Assembly (NCBI GenBank): GCA_043820045.1
Contig: JBDREF010000459.1
Coordinates: forward strand, 1-8,561
Length of the DNA stretch: 8,561 nt
Direction: 5' to 3'
From: JBDREF01 sp043820045
Lineage (GTDB): Bacteria > Planctomycetota > Phycisphaerae > Sedimentisphaerales > Anaerobacaceae
Part shown: positions 6,301-8,561 of the stretch, one piece after another
Layout of the letters: every line of letters begins with the position of its first letter
Numbering within the stretch: the first letter of the stretch is position 1
Notes under the pieces: model-generated
Told to the model about the DNA's origin: nothing
What the model saw: the letters and a program-made list of their open reading frames with translations, nothing else
The model's database searches: none
Made by a program: the position numbers and the translations under genes

Positions 6301-7468
6301 GAGGCAACTTTCCAAAATCCCGGCTCAGCTTGAACGCCTCGAAGATCTGCTAGGAGTCCACGGCTGGTGGTGTCTATTTGTCGGCGTTGGCACTCTGAAT
6401 AGCATTAGCCAGAGCACCCAGGCCATGAGTGACGGTTTCCGCGAACGAATCATTAACGCCTCTTCAGACCTGGGTGTCCCGGAATGGCAGGGAATTATCG
6501 CACGTGGCCTTTTCTTGAACGCCTGCACCTTTGTTAGCGACAAACTCGCTGCCTATCCGGCAGCCAGCCGTAAGGCATTTTGCGAAGCACTGAGTCAGGT
6601 TGCCGGCCCATTGGCGGCCAAAGCAAGCTGGTTCGACCTCAACCCCAGCCACCCGCCAGCCAGTCTGGATTCCGACGAGAGTAGGATCCTGCATGAAGCA
6701 CTGCGGATGAGGGTCGAAGGGATTAACATGGACGCCTTTTTCGGGCTGGATTTCCGCGAAGCAACCAACGCCTTAGCCTTCGCCTGGCGGGAACGTACCG
6801 ACCTGCGCCCTCGTTTGGCCGCTCACTTCCTGGAGATTCTTCCGCCAACAACGGAATGGCCACGGCAGGAAGGCGTAATTGCTGCCCTACGTCTCGTGTT
6901 GACCATTGCCCGATCGGAAGCCATCCCGTTGCAGGATGCACAACAACTCCTCGCGACAACCGGTTTGTTCCTGGACCAGGATGTCTGCGCGGACACCCAC
7001 ACATTGCCCCTATTCCTGCTGATTTGGAACATGGTCGCACTGCATTACGAGCGCGTGGCCAATCACTCTTTTGACGGGGCGTTGCCGAATAAGTTGGTTG
7101 AAACACTCTTGGACCTACTGGAGCAACGCGTCCGTTCCAAAGGCCCGAACAAAGAAAAAATTGCCCAGTTAGCGCTTGCCGGCCTGCTCGGGTTCTTGCT
7201 GCCTTCAGTTACTGCCAAGCTGCGCAACATCATCAAACCGCTCTCAGATGCAACGCCATGGTTGGAGAAGGAAATTATTAAGGATCAGACAGGATTCGTG
7301 CCCGCTTTGTTCGCGCTGGAAGCGATCGCTCTGCATAAACAGAGTGAGGCAGTGTTCAAGCCTTTGGTCTGCGCGAAAGTCTTATTGAAGCTGGAAAAAT
7401 ACGAGGACATAGGCCCGGCAATAGAACATCTGCGCGAGCGTGTGAAACGTCATGGAAAGCGCCGGTAG
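3392..7468 (+). CDS. Mrr-type nuclease / STAND-like NTPase / helical-repeat protein (Avs-like, 1358 aa)
   Basis: Residues about 45-130 form a PD-(D/E)xK nuclease of the Mrr type: FERLCYELL (51-59), GRTGQRDYGVDI (70-81) with D80, and VYQCKN (91-96) with the QxK pair Q93/K95. A linker ending FWDKYALDTRLRWLPDIVAG leads to a P-loop NTPase: Walker A GLPGSGKT (252-259), Walker B LFVLDD (303-308), and LFILRD, a likely sensor region. Residues from about 480 to the end are all-helical solenoid repeats, including a core of 81-residue units (669 to about 963). Nuclease, STAND NTPase and repeat sensor in this order match the Avs class of antiviral proteins, in which the repeats recognise a phage protein and the NTPase oligomerises to activate the nuclease; the specificity here is unknown. 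The ATG at 3392 overlaps the TIR stop (ATGA); the first 35 residues have no domain and begin inside an attC-like edge, so Met36 (3497) is an alternative start. GC content is clearly higher than in the genes to the left. Confidence 0.85.
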   Translation: MTANNVIPPITLLSSAEVWDRVDPLAPDLGADPAAMGLGELPYAQLSGPQFERLCYELLVAEGLSPRFFGRTGQRDYGVDIIVELGETRRVYQCKNFAHEPKWAEVRDAVTKFEADWLIGADLPRPQQFVYCCPHPLDDKKLGESWTRFKADFQQRTKVEVSFWDKYALDTRLRWLPDIVAGLFSDSYAEHFCRCDDWRDDPWIRVRWNEARHPSIERFLNWHKRGSIYVSDEDEQHFQDLLSASPVLAIRGLPGSGKTFFGLEMGCRLCEPRRRLYYATLKDSTNPDRLWKSVRRRGSLPSLFVLDDCHFDLNCAGIVRERLVPELKGGAVKLLFILRDPPGSAINEFDDTPDWLISLEQDKALIDMRTSLNRTRTVAEHLRTDLVGLSQLRLEKLHHFSGGDLLLLDELLSGIHSPLELDELRPEKLYHQIRSRYFEGNRILPTIRTLASLAQFDLTPLASFLDGGWQSGEKALAAPLMNELFGPPRYQFLHSSLAELVLRAQVAMEIDAAHLEQDVAKASAGALLTYLQHLLVSGAARNVREIGFMANLELVLTGRLKLVEGSVAAGIKASVLADETIRAGIEAHLNHCSFAFLNACLFNLSIAAHPAMRRYVELVEKRFRLLFQYRLDGFDTIGLETVGTGFSSLKRNAPAVLARVEKEFGSEKFLRLIAANGTLFELFMILEYATPAFREALMDRLDPDGAAALVDKTIAAGRAVGTLHLAMRELGEADPALLGRLEQAIGAQQFLRLIAANGTLFELFMILEYATPAFREALMDRLDPDGAAALVDKTIAVGRAVGTLHLAMRELGEADPALLRRLEQAIGAQQFLRLIAANGTLIELFRILEYATPAFREALVDRLDPDGTAALVDKTIAAGRSVGTLDLAMRELGEADPALLGRLEQAIGAQQFLRLIAANGTLIELFGILERATSAFREALMDRLDPAGAATLVNKTTAAGRSVESLHHTLRQLSKIPAQLERLEDLLGVHGWWCLFVGVGTLNSISQSTQAMSDGFRERIINASSDLGVPEWQGIIARGLFLNACTFVSDKLAAYPAASRKAFCEALSQVAGPLAAKASWFDLNPSHPPASLDSDESRILHEALRMRVEGINMDAFFGLDFREATNALAFAWRERTDLRPRLAAHFLEILPPTTEWPRQEGVIAALRLVLTIARSEAIPLQDAQQLLATTGLFLDQDVCADTHTLPLFLLIWNMVALHYERVANHSFDGALPNKLVETLLDLLEQRVRSKGPNKEKIAQLALAGLLGFLLPSVTAKLRNIIKPLSDATPWLEKEIIKDQTGFVPALFALEAIALHKQSEAVFKPLVCAKVLLKLEKYEDIGPAIEHLRERVKRHGKRR
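3396..3403 (+). other. Cassette-edge-like motif CAGCTAAC (right edge of TIR unit)
   Basis: CAGCTAAC, followed by AACG, starts at the base after the TIR stop codon and is the exact reverse complement of GTTAGCTG at 2689-2696. It has the YYAAC form of a left attC simple site. It also lies inside the first codons of the nuclease-STAND frame. I could not find a matching right half with a GTTRRRY box downstream, so if an attC was here it is truncated. Confidence 0.4.
5394..6280 (+). repeat. 243-bp in-frame tandem repeats in the nuclease-STAND gene
   Basis: Four head-to-tail units start at 5394, 5637, 5880 and 6123, each exactly 243 bp (81 codons); the fourth is recognisable to about 6280. By my count units 1 and 2 differ at 7 of 243 bases (about 97% identical), mostly at silent positions; unit 3 differs from unit 2 at about 17. 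Each unit encodes FLRLIAANGTL, a helix ELF-ILEYATPAFREALMDRLDP, then VDKTIAAGR and a helix LAMRELGEADPALLGRLEQA. More diverged copies flank the block on both sides (protein around 640-670 and 965-1040). The even length and near identity point to recent duplication by unequal recombination or slippage, as in other modular sensor proteins. Confidence 0.95.
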
Positions 7469-7739
7469 GGGGCCAGCATTGACCATCGACCATGCCAAAC
7501 TGTGGTAGGTTGAAAAAAATGCACACCACTTTTTAGGTAAGAAACCAAGACGGAGGCGTGGAAATGGAAGGGTGCGCAGACAGTGCGGTACTACAGGTTC
7601 TGCAACTCTTTCACGGCCCATAGTTTAAGCGGTAATCCTCGGTTCAATTTCAATCCGAAAACCATTGACACAAGGTGAAAGTGATGTTGCTTGCTATCGG
7701 GCTTTGATCTCATCCTTTTTCGGAAAGTATGCATCAACC
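7469..7739. other. Non-coding stretch between the defence operon and the intron
   Basis: Apart from the weak terminator-like hairpin I see no gene here on either strand. GTGCGC at 7572 looks like a possible group II intron 5' end, but the domain I hairpin expected about 30-40 bases downstream is missing there and is found instead downstream of 7740. The stretch is therefore read as the 5' exon side of the intron insertion. A ribosome site and a coherent reading frame are lacking. Confidence 0.45.
7502..7534 (+). terminator. Possible weak terminator after the nuclease-STAND gene
   Basis: GTGGT (7502-7506) can pair with ACCAC (7525-7529) over an 18-nt loop, followed by five T (7530-7534). The position, about 35 bases after the stop at 7468, suits an operon end. 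The stem has only 5 bp and the loop is large, so it may not be functional. Confidence 0.3.
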
Positions 7740-8306
7740 GTTGCGCCACGATGTTGCACGAGAGATGAGGGTAGGTCCCTCGAAGTCGGCTTGCAGGAGC
7801 AGACTTCAAACCGCCTCACGCTGCTTGGGGTTGAAAGGCCTCGGGTGGTGAGCGGATGAGGAAAAGGCGTACGAGGATACGTCAGGTAAGGATCAAGAAG
7901 GTGAGCGATGAGCGAACCAATGGAAGCGTCGAAAGCGTACACAGATGGTGTCAAAATTGGGGCCTCGGTTGAGCTCCAAGATCAGCGCAGGAGGGACCTG
8001 CTTACTGCCTACGTGGCACCCGGCGTACAGTTGGCACGAGCTTGATCCGGGCTCTCGTGTGGAACGTGGGAACCCTTCACGGGATGATAAGAGAAAACCC
8101 TATAAGTGTAGCCCACGAAGGGGGAAAGTATCGATGCCCTTGAAGGGGACGGATCATCCTGTAGTAGTGATGAAATTCCTGTAATGGGAATGGAGCGAAG
8201 GGGATGAGTCAGCTCAAAGAGGGCAATGGCCAACCAGATTACTGGGAGGAGCCCTATCTCTCGGCGTCGGCTTGAAGTCGAGAGGCTTCAAGAGAATGGC
8301 TGACAC

Positions 8307-8340
8307 GAGCCGTATGAGTCGAGAGGCTCACGTACGGATC
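8307..8340 (+). ncRNA. Group II intron domain V (catalytic hairpin)
   Basis: This 34-nt hairpin is the catalytic core. The lower helix pairs 8307-8315 with 8332-8340, then comes a two-base bulge (CA/AC region about 8330-8331), the upper helix GAGTC/GGCTC (8316-8320 with 8325-8329) and a GNRA tetraloop GAGA (8321-8324). The AGC triad is at 8308-8310. The middle triad base G8309 faces A8338 instead of the usual U, giving G-A in place of the conserved G-U wobble. Confidence 0.9.
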
Positions 8341-8343
8341 TGT

Positions 8344-8377
8344 GGGGGTCTGGAGGTGAGATTCCTCCGGTCTACCC
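8344..8377 (+). ncRNA. Group II intron domain VI with branch-point adenosine
   Basis: The stem pairs 8347-8356 with 8364-8373 (loop TGAGATT), then 8344-8346 with 8375-8377. A8374 is left unpaired between the two helices, the expected place for the branch-point A, nine bases before the proposed intron end at 8383. One internal U-U mismatch (8349/8371) is present. Confidence 0.8.
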
Positions 8378-8444
8378 GGAGATGAACCCCTTTTTCCCCT
8401 ACCCTTCTGAAAAGAAAATCCCATCACAATCAAAAATTCTCTGC

Positions 8445-8468
8445 CTATAGCCCCTATAGTCTCTATAG
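8445..8468. repeat. Three CTATAG palindromes at 9-bp spacing
   Basis: CTATAG occurs at 8445-8450, 8454-8459 and 8463-8468, each exactly 9 bp from the next, with pyrimidine-rich spacers. Each hexamer is its own reverse complement. The array lies in the leader of the gene at 8533. It may be a microsatellite-like repeat or tandem binding sites for a regulator; the sequence alone does not decide. Confidence 0.7.
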
Positions 8469-8520
8469 CTCCTGTGTTCTTTGACTTTTTCCGACGTGAG
8501 CTTCTACCATCCACTCAAAA

Positions 8521-8527
8521 ACGGAGG
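8521..8527 (+). promoter_or_regulatory. Ribosome binding site for the gene at 8533
   Basis: ACGGAGG ends five bases before the ATG at 8533 and is a strong Shine-Dalgarno sequence. It is the main reason for calling a gene start so close to the window edge. Confidence 0.75.
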
Positions 8528-8532
8528 CTCAT

Positions 8533-8561
8533 ATGGAAAAGTCAGGAACCGACACGGGCAG
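8533..8561 (+). CDS. Start of an unidentified gene, cut by the window edge
   Basis: Only nine codons are visible (MEKSGTDTG) after a strong ribosome site. The product cannot be identified. Its 149-bp leader after the intron holds a pyrimidine-rich stretch and the CTATAG triplet array. The group II intron therefore lies just upstream of this gene, and not within it. Confidence 0.6.

Larger units (their letters stand above)
7740..8383 (+). mobile_element. Group II intron without an encoded reverse transcriptase (about 644 nt)
   Basis: This is a self-splicing retroelement RNA. The 3' half is diagnostic: a domain III-like stretch GTAATGGGAATGGAGCGAAG (8181-8200), a 34-nt domain V (8307-8340) and a domain VI stem with a bulged A (8374), then a likely 3' end at GAGAT (8379-8383). 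The proposed 5' end is GTTGCGCCACGATG (7740 on), which resembles the usual GTGYGCC start with one extra T, and GAGGG/CCCTC (7767-7771 with 7777-7781) matches the early domain I hairpin of bacterial introns. Domain IV (about 8204-8306) is only about 100 nt and contains no reverse transcriptase, just a 23-codon frame at 8204-8275 where the maturase would normally begin. Splicing or movement would need a maturase from elsewhere. The 3' boundary is good to a few bases; the 5' boundary is less certain (7572 is an alternative). Confidence 0.8.

Noticed and set aside
5233..6315. Long antisense reading frames opposite the tandem repeats (up to 360 codons)
   Set aside because: They arise from the GC-rich periodic coding sequence on the other strand, have no ribosome site, and are low-complexity Ser/Arg/Ala-rich shadows of the nuclease-STAND gene.
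7572..7583. GTGCGC as the 5' end of the group II intron
   Set aside because: It fits the GTGYG consensus, but the domain I hairpin expected shortly downstream is absent there, and no pairing partner for the bases before it was found. The start near 7740 fits better; 7572 is kept only as an alternative.
7945..8184. Plus-strand frame of 79 codons after the defence operon
   Set aside because: It falls entirely within group II intron domains I-III, whose bases are explained by RNA structure.
8226..8303. 25-codon frame in domain IV as a real protein or maturase
   Set aside because: It has no reverse transcriptase or maturase motif and lies inside structured intron RNA; at most it is debris of a lost maturase gene.

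Overview
The window is bacterial accessory DNA with a mosaic look. The left part (about 1-3395) is AT-richer and holds one- or two-gene units. The large gene at 3392-7468 is clearly GC-richer, and a retroelement lies on the right. No ribosomal, tRNA or core metabolic gene is present, so the host cannot be named. The mix of an attC-like element, a TPR/cold-shock fusion, a large STAND protein and a group II intron is typical of large repeat-rich genomes such as Chloroflexota, Planctomycetota or deltaproteobacterial lineages; this is only a guess.

Layout, all genes on the + strand: a small antitoxin-sized protein (8-256); a gene-free spacer ending in a clear rho-independent terminator (454-486); a GNAT-like acetyltransferase (545-1207); an attC-like integron recombination element (about 1218-1314); a TPR protein with a C-terminal cold-shock domain (1355-2644); a TIR-like protein of the CAP12/Pycsar effector type (2712-3395); and, overlapping it by ATGA, a 1358-residue protein with an Mrr-type nuclease domain, a P-loop STAND-like NTPase and a long alpha-helical repeat region (3392-7468). 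A group II intron without an encoded reverse transcriptase follows (about 7740-8383). Last come a leader with three evenly spaced CTATAG palindromes and the start of a new gene at 8533.

Two points stand out. First, 2712-7468 reads as a two-gene antiviral-type operon: a predicted NAD-cleaving TIR effector translationally coupled to an Avs-like nuclease-STAND sensor. Its repeat region has recently expanded as 243-bp DNA tandem repeats about 97% identical between the first two copies. Second, small genes here look as if they were carried as integron-type cassettes. The GNAT gene lies between GTTAGAGCA (537-545) and its exact reverse complement at the left edge of the attC-like site (1218-1226). 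The TIR gene lies between GTTAGCTG (2689-2696) and its exact reverse complement immediately after its stop codon (3396-3403). A 30-bp element repeated at 513-541 and 2664-2693 precedes both starts. The nuclease-STAND reading frame begins inside the second of these edges, which suggests that the two-gene system was assembled by fusing a cassette to a neighbouring gene.
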